64,000 nt of DNA from Pseudomonadota bacterium (GCA_040752895.1 JBFMHN010000001.1:24186-88185); one strand, 5' to 3'. Positions 42,106-51,276 are shown, counted from the stretch's first letter. Program-made: numbers and translations. Notes: generated by a model from the sequence alone, not told the origin.

Positions 42106-42438
42106 TTATTTCTTTTTGGTTGGGTTTTTTTTGACTGGGTCGTTGCCATAGGCGCCAAGCGCCTGTTCGTGGCGGCTCATCTTGCTGAGTCGCTCGCCGA
42201 GTTCGGCATACTGGCCCCGCAGCTCTTCGGCCAGCCGGTCGAGATCGTCGATCAACCCGATGACCCGTTTTTTCATGGTCTCGCGCCGATCGGGGGGGGC
42301 CTCGTGAAGGGCCTTGCAAAACCGCTCGATCTTCATCTCGAGCGGGCGCAGATCGACCTCACCCCCCTTTTCGAGGGCATGTCGGGTCGCCTGTATGTAG
42401 CCCATGGCATCCTGCAATTCACCGGCTTCTTGTGTCAT
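42106..42438 (-). CDS. Small helical flagellar-locus protein, possibly chaperone-like
   Basis: A protein of 110 residues, almost all helical and highly charged (LEMKIERFCKALHEAPPDRR, LIDDLDRLAEELRGQYAELG), with a basic Asn/Lys tail. The size and helix pattern recall FliT/FlgN chaperones but no family signature is seen. It lies between flhX and fliO, overlapping the flhX stop by four bases, so it is cotranscribed with export-gate genes. Function unknown. Confidence 0.65.
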   Translation of the reverse strand: MTQEAGELQDAMGYIQATRHALEKGGEVDLRPLEMKIERFCKALHEAPPDRRETMKKRVIGLIDDLDRLAEELRGQYAELGERLSKMSRHEQALGAYGNDPVKKNPTKKK

Positions 42439-42758
42439 GGCGTCTTCTCCAGCGCCGCGGGGCCTTGGTTGGCGCGGTAGACATACGCCAGGATTTCGGC
42501 CACGGCGGTAAAGGCTTCGATGGGAATTTCGCTGCCGATCTCAAGCGCCGAGAGCAGTTCGGCCAGATCCTCGTCCTTGCGGACCTTGACGCCGGTTTGG
42601 AAAGCGATTTCCAGGATTCGCTCGGCGAGGGCCCCCTTGCCAGTGGCTACGACCTTCGGCGCGTTAGCGTCCTCTCCTTGGCCGTACTGCAAGGCGACGG
42701 CGATTTCACGCTTGGCCGGCGCATTGTCCGTCGAATCTTCATTGAAAAGATCGGTCAA
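42435..42758 (-). CDS. flhX: FlhX, stand-alone FlhB C-terminal-like protein
   Basis: A protein of 107 residues resembling the cytoplasmic C-terminal domain of FlhB: EIAVALQYGQGEDANAPKVV, LAERILEIAFQTGVKVRKDE and IPIEAFTAVAEILAYVYR. It lacks the NPTH autocleavage motif. Such proteins (FlhX/FhlB) can replace the FlhB C-terminus in some bacteria. The start appears to be a TTG at 42758; no upstream ATG is in frame. A perfect CtrA box lies 75 bp upstream. The full-length flhB is at 46254. Confidence 0.83.
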   Translation of the reverse strand: MTDLFNEDSTDNAPAKREIAVALQYGQGEDANAPKVVATGKGALAERILEIAFQTGVKVRKDEDLAELLSALEIGSEIPIEAFTAVAEILAYVYRANQGPAALEKTP

Positions 42759-42832
42759 TTTGGTGGTTCCCTTGGATGGGCGGGGGGGGGTCCTTATGGT
42801 CTTCCCTGGCGCCTATCCTGACGTTGCTATGC

Positions 42833-42847
42833 TTAAAGAATCTTTAA
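42833..42847. promoter_or_regulatory. Perfect CtrA box upstream of flhX-fliO-fliP
   Basis: TTAA-N7-TTAA without mismatch, 75 bp before flhX and 104 bp before the divergent MOSC gene. It most likely serves the export-gate operon as an early CtrA-controlled unit. Confidence 0.68.
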
Positions 42848-42950
42848 AAACCGCCGCGGCCGCGCCACACTGCGCGGGGCTGTCCAGGGCCTTGGAAGGT
42901 TCCAGCCGCCGGAAAGGCGGAAGGCCGGGAAACCTCGGGAAAAGAAATTC

Positions 42951-43652
42951 ATGCGGCTGCTTTCCGTCAATGTTTCACTTCCCCGCACGATCGGGCAGGG
43001 AAAAAAAGCCGTCACGACGGGAATCTTCAAGGAGCCCGTGACGGGCCGCCGATGGGTTCGCGCGCGGAACGTGGAAGGCGATGCCCAGGCCGACCTTGAG
43101 AATCACGGCGGAAAATTCAAGGCGGTTTACGCTTACCCGTTCGAACACTATGCCGAGTGGGCGAAGGCGCTTGATCGCGACGATTTTTCCTATGGCCAGT
43201 TCGGCGAGAACTGCACGGTCGAAGGCCTGCTTGAGGAGGGCGTCCGTATCGGCGATCGGTTTAGGATCGGGACCGCGCTCGTTGAGGTGACACAACCCCG
43301 CGTGCCGTGCTTCAAGCTTGCCATGAAAATGGGTCTCGAGGATTTCCCGAAGCGTTTTCTTGCTTCCGGCCATACCGGCTTTTACCTCCGCGTCATCGAG
43401 GAAGGCACAATTGCCGCTGGCGACGCCATCCTGTGCGTCAAGAGCGCGCCCGAAAGCCTCGCCGTGCGAGAAGTCAACCGCCTCATGTTTCAGGTGAAGG
43501 CGGATCTCGAGGGGGCAAAACGTGCGCTGAAGATTGAGGCGCTATCGCCGGGTTGGCGGATGGCCTTTGAAAAACGTCTGGTCGAAGCGGGCGCGCCGAT
43601 CTCAAGTTTGCCGGCGTGGAACAGGGAAGAGGCCGCCGCGGCTGGCCTTTAG
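42951..43652 (+). CDS. MOSC-domain protein (YiiM-like)
   Basis: A protein of 233 residues with the MOSC fold: DLENHGGKFKAVYAYPFEHY, FGENCTVEGLLEEGVRIGDR and the conserved Cys in QPRVPCFKLAMKMG. The C-terminal helical extension (about 165-230, LMFQVKADLEGAKRAL) is as in YiiM. These proteins handle molybdenum cofactor or reduce N-hydroxylated compounds. It is a metabolic gene inside the flagellar island; its stop overlaps the csrA stop tail-to-tail (TTAG). Confidence 0.85.
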   Translation: MRLLSVNVSLPRTIGQGKKAVTTGIFKEPVTGRRWVRARNVEGDAQADLENHGGKFKAVYAYPFEHYAEWAKALDRDDFSYGQFGENCTVEGLLEEGVRIGDRFRIGTALVEVTQPRVPCFKLAMKMGLEDFPKRFLASGHTGFYLRVIEEGTIAAGDAILCVKSAPESLAVREVNRLMFQVKADLEGAKRALKIEALSPGWRMAFEKRLVEAGAPISSLPAWNREEAAAAGL

Positions 43653-43876
43653 ATGCCGCCCTTCTCTGGCGGGGCGTCCAGAAGATTGGCGCTCGCCTCG
43701 GCGGCGGCCCGGTTTTCTTCTTGGATTCGTTCGTAGATTTCTTTTCGCAGCACGCTGGCGTCCGAGGGAAATTCGAAGCCCAGCTTGATGGATTTGCCCC
43801 GGATTTCGACGACGGTCACTTCGATCGCGTCGTTGATGATGACCGACTCCCCAACCCTCCTGGTCAAATAGAGCAT
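43649..43876 (-). CDS. csrA: CsrA, translational regulator
   Basis: An RNA-binding regulator of 75 residues from ATG 43876. The signature MLYLTRRVGESVIINDAIEV and KLGFEFPSDASVLRKEIYER are standard. A frame extension to 43945 gives a non-conserved leader and is rejected. CsrA binds GGA motifs in hairpins, and FliW relieves it. Both fliW and a flagellin leader with GGA hairpins are in this window. The C-terminal tail after residue 60 is longer than in E. coli CsrA. Confidence 0.95.
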   Translation of the reverse strand: MLYLTRRVGESVIINDAIEVTVVEIRGKSIKLGFEFPSDASVLRKEIYERIQEENRAAAEASANLLDAPPEKGGI

Positions 43877-43946
43877 GCCTGCAACCCCGCCCGGCCCCTC
43901 CGAGGGGAGGATACCCCGCGGATTCTCTAGAGCAAGCTTTCGCATT

Positions 43947-43961
43947 TTTACGCTTTCTTAA
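43947..43961 (+). promoter_or_regulatory. Candidate CtrA box upstream of flgB (one mismatch)
   Basis: TTTA-N7-TTAA, about 68 bp upstream of the preferred flgB start. It could drive flgB-flgC-fliE-fliQ-fliR-flhB as an early operon. One mismatch. Confidence 0.35.
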
Positions 43962-44028
43962 GGGTGGGATGCAAGACTCCATCCCCTGTCGTCGAGCCCT
44001 GAAACCCGCTCAAAACGACCGGCTCTCC

Positions 44029-44430
44029 ATGGATATGAAGAAGCTTCCCTTGTTGGCGACGATCACCGGCCGGATGGGCTGGTTGAATTCCCGTCAAGAA
44101 GTGCTGGCCAGAAACATCGCGAACGCGGACACGCCCGGTTACGTCCCGCACGATTTGAAACCGACTGCTTTCCGTGACCTCGTGCGGGGTGGGGAGGCGA
44201 CGCTTGCGCCGAGGGTGACGAACATGGCGCATTTGTCGGGAACGAAAGAGGCCAAACGGTTCGCCGATCAGAAGCAGAGGGAAACCTATGAAACAACCCC
44301 GGACGGTAACGCCGTCGTCCTCGAGGAGCAGCTTCTGAAGGTTGCCGAGACGGCGGGGGATTACCAGACGGCGACGAATCTTTATCGCCGTTATATCGCC
44401 ATGTTCCGCACGGCGATCGGGCGCAACTAG
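44029..44430 (+). CDS. flgB: FlgB, proximal rod protein
   Basis: A proximal rod subunit of 133 residues from ATG 44029 (MDMKKLPLLATITGRMGWLN, followed by SRQEVLARNIANADTPGYV, the family rod motif). The C-terminus EEQLLKVAETAGDYQTATNL followed by YRRYIAMFRTAIGRN is typical. An ATG at 43969 is in frame but adds a non-conserved leader. The start is not decided by a clear ribosome-binding site. It leads flgB-flgC-fliE-fliQ-fliR-flhB. Confidence 0.92.
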   Translation: MDMKKLPLLATITGRMGWLNSRQEVLARNIANADTPGYVPHDLKPTAFRDLVRGGEATLAPRVTNMAHLSGTKEAKRFADQKQRETYETTPDGNAVVLEEQLLKVAETAGDYQTATNLYRRYIAMFRTAIGRN

Positions 44431-44446
44431 GCAAGGGGGATTGCGA

Positions 44447-44857
44447 GTGGACATCATCAAGGCAATGAAGATTTCGGCGGCCGGGCTTAAGGCGCAAGGC
44501 ACGCGGCTCCGCGTCATTTCCGAAAACATTGCAAACGCCGATTCGCTTGCAAAACAGCCGGGGGAAGCGCCGTACACACGGAAGGTCGTCACCTTCAAGA
44601 ACGAACTCGACCGCAAGCTTGGGGCCGAAATAGTAAAGGTCGATCGGATTCACGCGCCCCAGGCGCAATTCAAGAAGCATTTTGATCCGACGCACCCAGC
44701 CGCCGACAGGGACGGCTATGTCGAGACGCCGAACGTGGATTCGCTGGTCGAAATGATGGACATGCGGGAAGCTCAGCGAAGCTATGAAGCAAATCTAAGC
44801 GTCATCGAGATTTCAAAGGGAATGCTGCGGGGAACGATCGGTCTGCTCGAACGTTAA
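44447..44857 (+). CDS. flgC: FlgC, proximal rod protein
   Basis: A rod subunit of 136 residues starting at GTG 44447 behind AAGGGGGA. It contains AMKISAAGLKAQGTRLRVIS, then ENIANADS, YTRKVVTFKN and the C-terminal VETPNVDSLVEMMDMREAQR followed by SYEANLSVIE, all FlgC landmarks. Translation from upstream in-frame codons would run over flgB and is rejected. Confidence 0.94.
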   Translation: MDIIKAMKISAAGLKAQGTRLRVISENIANADSLAKQPGEAPYTRKVVTFKNELDRKLGAEIVKVDRIHAPQAQFKKHFDPTHPAADRDGYVETPNVDSLVEMMDMREAQRSYEANLSVIEISKGMLRGTIGLLER

Positions 44858-44892
44858 GGCCTTGCGTTTCCGCGAGCACACAGGGGAAAGCC

Positions 44893-45204
44893 ATGTCACT
44901 GAAAGCGATGGATGCGGCGACAGCCTACGCGAAGGCCGTCGCCAACATAAAGCAGCCCGGACTTGAAGCCAGGGATGGGTTGCCGAAGGGGAATTTTGCG
45001 AGCCTCGTTCAAGAGGCCGTGGAAGGGGCGGCGGAAAGCCTTCAGACGAGCGAGAAACTGACGATGAAGGCCATGACGAAGGAAGCGGATCTGCTGGACG
45101 TCGTTACCGCGGTCACGAACGCCGAGATGACCCTGCAAACGGTGGTCGCGGTTCGCGACCGGGTTGTGCAGGCTTATCAAGACATCATCAAGATGCCGAT
45201 CTAG
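44893..45204 (+). CDS. fliE: FliE, basal-body adaptor
   Basis: The hook-basal body protein joining MS ring and rod, 103 residues. Landmarks are ASLVQEAVEGAAESLQTSEK and LLDVVTAVTNAEMTLQTVVA followed by VRDRVVQAYQDIIKMPI, the typical C-terminus. Confidence 0.93.
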   Translation: MSLKAMDAATAYAKAVANIKQPGLEARDGLPKGNFASLVQEAVEGAAESLQTSEKLTMKAMTKEADLLDVVTAVTNAEMTLQTVVAVRDRVVQAYQDIIKMPI

Positions 45205-45212
45205 GCCGCTCG

Positions 45213-45479
45213 ATGACGGACGAGATGGTGCTGGAAATCGCCCGCGAGGCGATTTGGGTGACGATCAAGCTTGCGGCGCCGACCATGCTGCTGGCGTTGA
45301 TCGTTGGGCTGGTGATCTCACTTATTCAGGCGCTGACGCAGGTGCAGGAGATGACGCTGTCCTTCGTGCCGAAGATTCTCGTCATTTTCGTTTCGTTTCT
45401 TTTGTTTCTGCCTTTCATGGCGAGCACGCTTGCGACGTTTACGCACCAACTGGCGGATCAGATCGCCGGCATGGGCTGA
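45213..45479 (+). CDS. fliQ: FliQ, export gate protein
   Basis: A two-helix export-gate protein of 88 residues: EIAREAIWVTIKLAAPTMLL, ALIVGLVISLIQALTQVQEM and TLSFVPKILVIFVSFLLFLP. It is nine bases after fliE and eight before fliR, the standard order. Confidence 0.95.
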   Translation: MTDEMVLEIAREAIWVTIKLAAPTMLLALIVGLVISLIQALTQVQEMTLSFVPKILVIFVSFLLFLPFMASTLATFTHQLADQIAGMG

Positions 45480-45486
45480 CCGCGTC

Positions 45487-46251
45487 ATGCTGGAAGAGTT
45501 TCTCTCCTTTAACCTCTTTGCGTTGTTTCTCGTTTTTGCGCGCATCGGCGCGGCGATGATGCTGCTGCCCGGCTTCGGCGAAGTTTACGTTCCGCCGCAG
45601 GTGCGCCTCCTGCTCGCAATCCTGATCAGCATCCTGATGACACCCATCGTCGCGGCCGGCCTGCCAGCCTTGCCGGCGAGCCCGTGGCAGCTTTTGTTCC
45701 TGCTCGCGAGCGAGGTCGTAATCGGCGCCTTCTTCGGCACGGTGGGGCGAATTTTGCTTTCGAGCCTTTTCGTGGCGGGAATGGTCATTTCCTACCAGAT
45801 CGGCCTCGCCAACGCCTTCGTCAACGACCTCACGGCCGCCCAGCAGGGGTCCATCGTCGGAAATTTCCTGACCGTGACGGGGCTCCTGCTGCTTTTCGTG
45901 ACAAACGTCCACCATCTGATGCTCGCCTCAGTCATTGAGAGCTACGACGTTTTCGTGGCCGGCGCGCCATTGCCGCTTGGCGATTTTGCCGAGGCAATGA
46001 CGATGGTGGTGGGAAAAAGCTTCGTAATCGCCGCTCAGATCGCGGCCCCTTTCTTTGTCCTTGGCATGGTGTTCTATCTCGGGCTCGGTCTTCTCAGTCG
46101 GCTCATGCCGCAGGTGCAAGTCTTTTTCATTGTAATACCGGTGCAGATTGCACTCGGTCTTCTCGTCATGGCGTTGACGGGAATCGCCATGCTTAGCTGG
46201 TTCCTTCGTGAGTTCCAGAGCGACTTCGCCAGCGTCTTCGTGGGGGGATAA
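45487..46251 (+). CDS. fliR: FliR, export gate protein
   Basis: A multi-span export-gate protein of 254 residues from ATG 45487. Landmarks: FALFLVFARIGAAMMLLPGF followed by GEVYVPPQVRLLLAI, then FVAGMVISYQIGLANAFVND and IPVQIALGLLVMALTG near the end. An in-frame start at 45430 inside fliQ is not needed. It is followed two bases later by flhB. Confidence 0.95.
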   Translation: MLEEFLSFNLFALFLVFARIGAAMMLLPGFGEVYVPPQVRLLLAILISILMTPIVAAGLPALPASPWQLLFLLASEVVIGAFFGTVGRILLSSLFVAGMVISYQIGLANAFVNDLTAAQQGSIVGNFLTVTGLLLLFVTNVHHLMLASVIESYDVFVAGAPLPLGDFAEAMTMVVGKSFVIAAQIAAPFFVLGMVFYLGLGLLSRLMPQVQVFFIVIPVQIALGLLVMALTGIAMLSWFLREFQSDFASVFVGG

Positions 46252-46253
46252 GG

Positions 46254-47375
46254 ATGGCGGAGCAGCCCGATGAATTTCAGAAGACAGAAGAGCCAACCCA
46301 CAAGAAGCTCAAGGATGCCCGCCAGAAAGGGCAGGTTGCCAATTCCCGCGAGGTCAATCATTGGTTCATGATCTTGGGGCTTACCCTCATCGTCCTAGTC
46401 TTTGCACCGGGAATGCTGGCGGATCTTCGCCATGCCTTGGTTGGCTTTCTCGAGATGCCTCACGCCGTCTCCCCGGATGGCGCGGGTTTCATGGAGGTGA
46501 TCTGGCGCGCCCTCGGCGAGGTCGCCCGGGCGCTTCTCCTGCCGATGTTTTTGCTGATCGCGCTTGCCTTGACGGCCGGTTTTGTCCAAAGCGGTTATGT
46601 CGTCGCCGCCGAACGCATCAAGCCGTCGCTCGAGAAAATTTCGCTTCTGAAAGGCATCAAGCGGCTTTTTTCGATGCGCGCGATCATGGAATTCATCAAG
46701 GGGGTACTAAAACTTGTCGCGGTGGGCACCGTTATTACCTTTCTGATGATTCCGGAGTTCGGTCGTCTCGATAGACTGATCGGCCTTTCGATTCCTGGCA
46801 TTCTCGAAACGCTCGACTCGCTGGCCATCCGGGTTCTGATCGGCGTTCTCGCAATCGTGACGGTGATCGCCGGGCTCGATTACTTTTACCAGCGCTATAA
46901 CTTTCTGAAACAGATGCGCATGACGCGTCAGGAAGTTAAGGACGAGTTCAAGCAGACGGAAGGCGACCCGATTATCAAATCGCGGCTTCGGCAGCTCCGC
47001 ATGGAGCGCGCGCAACGGCGTATGATGGCATCGGTGCCGGAATCGGACGTCGTGATCACGAACCCGACTCACTACGCCATCGCGCTCAAATACGATATGG
47101 AGACGATGGAAGCCCCAAGGCTTCTCGCGAAAGGAATCGATTCTCTGGCACTGCGAATCCGCGAGGTCGCCAAGGAGAACGACATCCCCATCGTCGAGAA
47201 CCCGCCGCTCGCCCAAGCCTTGTATGCCGGTGTCGAGATCGACCAGGAAATTTCGCCGGAACATTACAAGGCCGTCGCTGAAATCATCGCCTACATCATG
47301 AAGCTCAAGGGAAAGCAATTGCGGCCCGGCGCATCCGGCGTTGCGCAACCGGGCCGGGTTTATGGTAAAGGTTAA
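46254..47375 (+). CDS. flhB: FlhB, export switch protein
   Basis: The substrate-specificity switch of the export gate, 373 residues. Four membrane helices in the first 210 residues are followed by a cytoplasmic domain with the autocleavage motif NPTH (270-273, in VVITNPTHYAIALKYD). Other landmarks are EEPTHKKLKDARQKGQVANS at the N-terminus and IPIVENPPLAQALYAGVEID near the end. The C-terminal domain is complete, so FlhX at 42435 is an extra copy rather than a replacement. Confidence 0.96.
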   Translation: MAEQPDEFQKTEEPTHKKLKDARQKGQVANSREVNHWFMILGLTLIVLVFAPGMLADLRHALVGFLEMPHAVSPDGAGFMEVIWRALGEVARALLLPMFLLIALALTAGFVQSGYVVAAERIKPSLEKISLLKGIKRLFSMRAIMEFIKGVLKLVAVGTVITFLMIPEFGRLDRLIGLSIPGILETLDSLAIRVLIGVLAIVTVIAGLDYFYQRYNFLKQMRMTRQEVKDEFKQTEGDPIIKSRLRQLRMERAQRRMMASVPESDVVITNPTHYAIALKYDMETMEAPRLLAKGIDSLALRIREVAKENDIPIVENPPLAQALYAGVEIDQEISPEHYKAVAEIIAYIMKLKGKQLRPGASGVAQPGRVYGKG

Positions 47376-47422
47376 GTCTATCCCAGTGCTGGGGTAGACA
47401 CCGCCTCGTTGAGGGAGTTCGG

Positions 47423-49954
47423 ATGGGCGACCGCCGCGACTCACTGCCTCTCGTGCCGGAAGCGCGGGAATACCTGCCGGCGAGAAGGCCGCTTCGGCAT
47501 CCCGCCTTCTGGAGTTTATTTCTGCTGCTGGCGGCGCTCGTCGGCATCGTCGGCCATCTGCTGGACCTGGCCGGCCTTCCGCTCGCGCATATGGCTCTTT
47601 ACGGCGGGGCCGCCGCCGGCCTTTCCGTGCTGGCGCTTGGCGTGGTCTACGCCATCCTATGGCGGAAGGCGGAAGCCGAAATTTCGGACGTTTTCTGGCG
47701 CGCGGCGCGCGATCTTATCCCGACGGGCAGGCTCGTCACCGGTCCCGCCGGCGGCATCGTCTATGCGAATGGCGTCTTCTTCGAGATGTTCGAAGTGGAT
47801 CCCAACGACCCGTTGCGCACGCTCGAAGGGCGCCTAAGCGGCGTCGATGCCGAACGCTTCCGCCGCCTGCGCGCCAAGGCGATGGCGGGCGAGATGGCAA
47901 GCGATGAAATCGCCGTCGCCGACCCCGATGGTCTCTTGTGGCGCAGCTTGGCCGCCATCCCGATTGCGGCCATGCCGGGCTATATCTATTGGCGGGCGGA
48001 GGACACGACCGCCCGCCACGAGATGGAACAGGTCATCCACGAGGAACAGGAAAAGCTCGTGGATTTTCTGGAGAACGCCCCGGTCGGCTTCTATTCGGTG
48101 GACGAGAACGGGCGGTTTCTTTTCGTGAACAACCAGTTTGCCGAATGGTTGGGACTGTCCGCCTCGGAGATTGTGGCGGACGGGCGGAAGCTGCACGACT
48201 TCGTGGATGAGCAACTGGCTCCCCGCACGCCGCCCTATAATTTCTTCGGCTCCGATGCCATGGAAAGCCGCGGCGAGATTCGGTTGAAAGGGGCCGACAA
48301 GCCGTTCCAGGCCTTTCTCACGCAAACCGTCGTGCCGCTGGTCGAGGGGCAGGGCTTGCGGACGCGCTCCGTCGTTCGCAACCTGATGCCGGAGCGCGAG
48401 TGGGAGCAGGCGCTCCGGCGGTCCGAATTGCGGTTCAGGCAGTTCTTCGAGGAAGCCCCGATCGGCATCGCCTTCCTTGATCTTGAGATGCGGATCGTCG
48501 AATCGAACGCCGCCTTTCGCCAGATCGCCGGCTTCGACCGGGGCAAGGGGCGGGAAGGGGTGCCGCCGCTCAAGGACCTCGTGAACGAGAGGGACGTCGA
48601 GCGCCTGGTTGCCCAGTTCGAGCGCGTCGCAAGCGGCATTCGTCCAACGCGGCCGATCGAGGTCCGTCTTGCCGGCGAGACCGAAACCGTCGCCGCTTTC
48701 TTCATTCGCAGCCTCGAGGACGTGACGGGCGAGGCGGTCGGCTTCATCCTTCATTCCATCGACACGACCGAGCAGAAGAGGCTCGAACGGCAGTTCACCC
48801 AGAAGCAGAAAATGGAACTCGTCGGCCGCTTGGCCGGCGGTGTCGCCCATGACTTCAATAACCTGCTGACGGCGATGATAGGCAATTGCGACCTTTTGCT
48901 GTTGAACCACGGGCCGGGCGACCAGGCCTTCGCCGACATCATGCAGATCAAGCAGAACGCAAACCGGGCGGCGAACCTGGTGCGCCAGCTTCTCGCCTTT
49001 TCGCGCCAGCAGACCCTGCAACCGAAGATCCTGAACGTGACTGACGTGCTGGGCGAGCTCACGAACCTGCTGAACCGCCTGCTTGGCGAACGCATCCACC
49101 TCGATATCGTGCACGGCCAGAGCTTGGGCTTCGTGAAGGTGGACCAGGGCCAGTTCGAGCAGGTCATCATCAACCTTGTCGTCAACGCCCGCGACGCCAT
49201 GCCGGAAGGGGGCACGGTCACGATCCGCACCTCCGGCCTCGCGAACACGCGGTATTTGCCGACGCGCGGCGACCAGGATGCCATGCCGCCCGGCGAATAT
49301 GTTCTCATCGAGATCGAGGACACCGGCGTCGGCATTTCGAAGGAAAACCTCGAGCGGATCTTCGAACCCTTCTTCACGACGAAGGAACTCGGCGCCGGCA
49401 CCGGGCTCGGCCTTTCGACCGTTTACGGCATCGTGCGCCAGACCGGCGGTTTCATCTTCGCGGATAGCGTGGTGAGCGAAGGCACGAAGTTCTCGATCTA
49501 CCTGCCCCGCCACCAGTCGGCCGAGGCCGTGGCCGGCGCCGGCGCGCATATGCCGGTCGTGGCCTTCGATCCGATCGACCTCACCGGCGTCGGCACGGTG
49601 CTGCTGGTCGAGGACGAAGACGCCGTTCGCCTGTTTGGGGCTCGCGCGCTAAGAAAGAAAGGCTACAAGGTGCTGGAAGCGAAGGGGGGTTCCGTCGCCC
49701 TTGACCTGATCAACAACGCCGAGGAACCGATCGATTTGCTTATCACCGACGTCGTCATGCCGGAACTGGACGGGCCGAGTCTGGTTGGCCGCGTGCTCGA
49801 GAAGCGCCCCGACATGAAGGTGATCTTCATCTCCGGCTATGCGGAAGACTCGTTTCGCGATCGCATGGGGGACGCCGCCGGCCTGCATTTTCTCGCCAAG
49901 CCCTTCAGCCTTGACCAACTCGCCGGCAAGGTGAAGGAAGTGATGGCAAATTAG
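47423..49954 (+). CDS. cckA: CckA, hybrid histidine kinase of the CtrA pathway
   Basis: A hybrid kinase of 843 residues. It has two N-terminal membrane helices (about 27-50 and 58-80), PAS-like domains (about 100-190, 215-320 and 335-450), a HisKA domain with phosphoacceptor His476 in GGVAHDFNNLLTAMIGNCDL, an ATPase domain with VNARDAMPEGG and FFTTKELGAGTGLGLSTVYG, and a C-terminal receiver (VLLVEDEDAVRLFGARAL, LLITDVVMPELDGPSLVGRV). The HDFNNLLTAMIGNCDLLLLN block is typical of CckA. In alphaproteobacteria it phosphorylates CtrA through ChpT; neither is here. Position between flhB and recA is conserved. Confidence 0.9.
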   Translation: MGDRRDSLPLVPEAREYLPARRPLRHPAFWSLFLLLAALVGIVGHLLDLAGLPLAHMALYGGAAAGLSVLALGVVYAILWRKAEAEISDVFWRAARDLIPTGRLVTGPAGGIVYANGVFFEMFEVDPNDPLRTLEGRLSGVDAERFRRLRAKAMAGEMASDEIAVADPDGLLWRSLAAIPIAAMPGYIYWRAEDTTARHEMEQVIHEEQEKLVDFLENAPVGFYSVDENGRFLFVNNQFAEWLGLSASEIVADGRKLHDFVDEQLAPRTPPYNFFGSDAMESRGEIRLKGADKPFQAFLTQTVVPLVEGQGLRTRSVVRNLMPEREWEQALRRSELRFRQFFEEAPIGIAFLDLEMRIVESNAAFRQIAGFDRGKGREGVPPLKDLVNERDVERLVAQFERVASGIRPTRPIEVRLAGETETVAAFFIRSLEDVTGEAVGFILHSIDTTEQKRLERQFTQKQKMELVGRLAGGVAHDFNNLLTAMIGNCDLLLLNHGPGDQAFADIMQIKQNANRAANLVRQLLAFSRQQTLQPKILNVTDVLGELTNLLNRLLGERIHLDIVHGQSLGFVKVDQGQFEQVIINLVVNARDAMPEGGTVTIRTSGLANTRYLPTRGDQDAMPPGEYVLIEIEDTGVGISKENLERIFEPFFTTKELGAGTGLGLSTVYGIVRQTGGFIFADSVVSEGTKFSIYLPRHQSAEAVAGAGAHMPVVAFDPIDLTGVGTVLLVEDEDAVRLFGARALRKKGYKVLEAKGGSVALDLINNAEEPIDLLITDVVMPELDGPSLVGRVLEKRPDMKVIFISGYAEDSFRDRMGDAAGLHFLAKPFSLDQLAGKVKEVMAN

Positions 49955-49999
49955 GCGCTCTTTGCTTCCCGGTGCCTCGGCGGCTGCCCCGCCGACCTA

Positions 50000-50014
50000 G
50001 AACATTTCACGAAC
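50000..50014. promoter_or_regulatory. LexA box 1 upstream of recA
   Basis: GAAC-N7-GAAC, the direct-repeat SOS box of alphaproteobacteria (GTTC-N7-GTTC on the other strand), with no mismatch. It lies 133 bp before recA. Confidence 0.75.
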
Positions 50015-50067
50015 TTTCCGTAAAAAATTATTTATATCAAAAGGTTATAAGCTTCGCTTGCGCAAGA

Positions 50068-50082
50068 GAACAAAACATGTAC
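50068..50082. promoter_or_regulatory. LexA box 2 upstream of recA
   Basis: GAAC-N7-GTAC, one base from the GAAC-N7-GAAC consensus, 65 bp before recA. It is the better placed of two candidate boxes for repression. Confidence 0.6.
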
Positions 50083-50146
50083 ATTGGCCGGGACGCAAGG
50101 TTGCTAGGCGACAACCTAGGCTTCGTTTAGGAATAGGGGGATACCT

Positions 50147-51229
<1,083 letters not shown>

Positions 51230-51276
51230 CTTTACCCTCCGGCGCCGGTCAAGGCACCGGTCCTTGCGTCCATCGG

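Noticed and set aside
43890..43910. Small GC hairpin CCCCT-CCG-AGGGG upstream of csrA as a CsrA autoregulatory site
   Set aside because: The GGA straddles loop and stem and the hairpin is short. In a GC-rich leader this is easily chance.
43877..43945. N-terminal extension of csrA
   Set aside because: CsrA proteins start MLxLTRRxGE; the extra 23 residues are unlike the family.
43948..44616. Long minus-strand frame antisense to flgB and flgC
   Set aside because: It is opposite two clear rod genes and has no family features.
47834..49549. 571-codon minus-strand frame antisense to cckA
   Set aside because: Long antisense frames are expected in GC-rich coding DNA; cckA shows all kinase motifs and this frame shows none.
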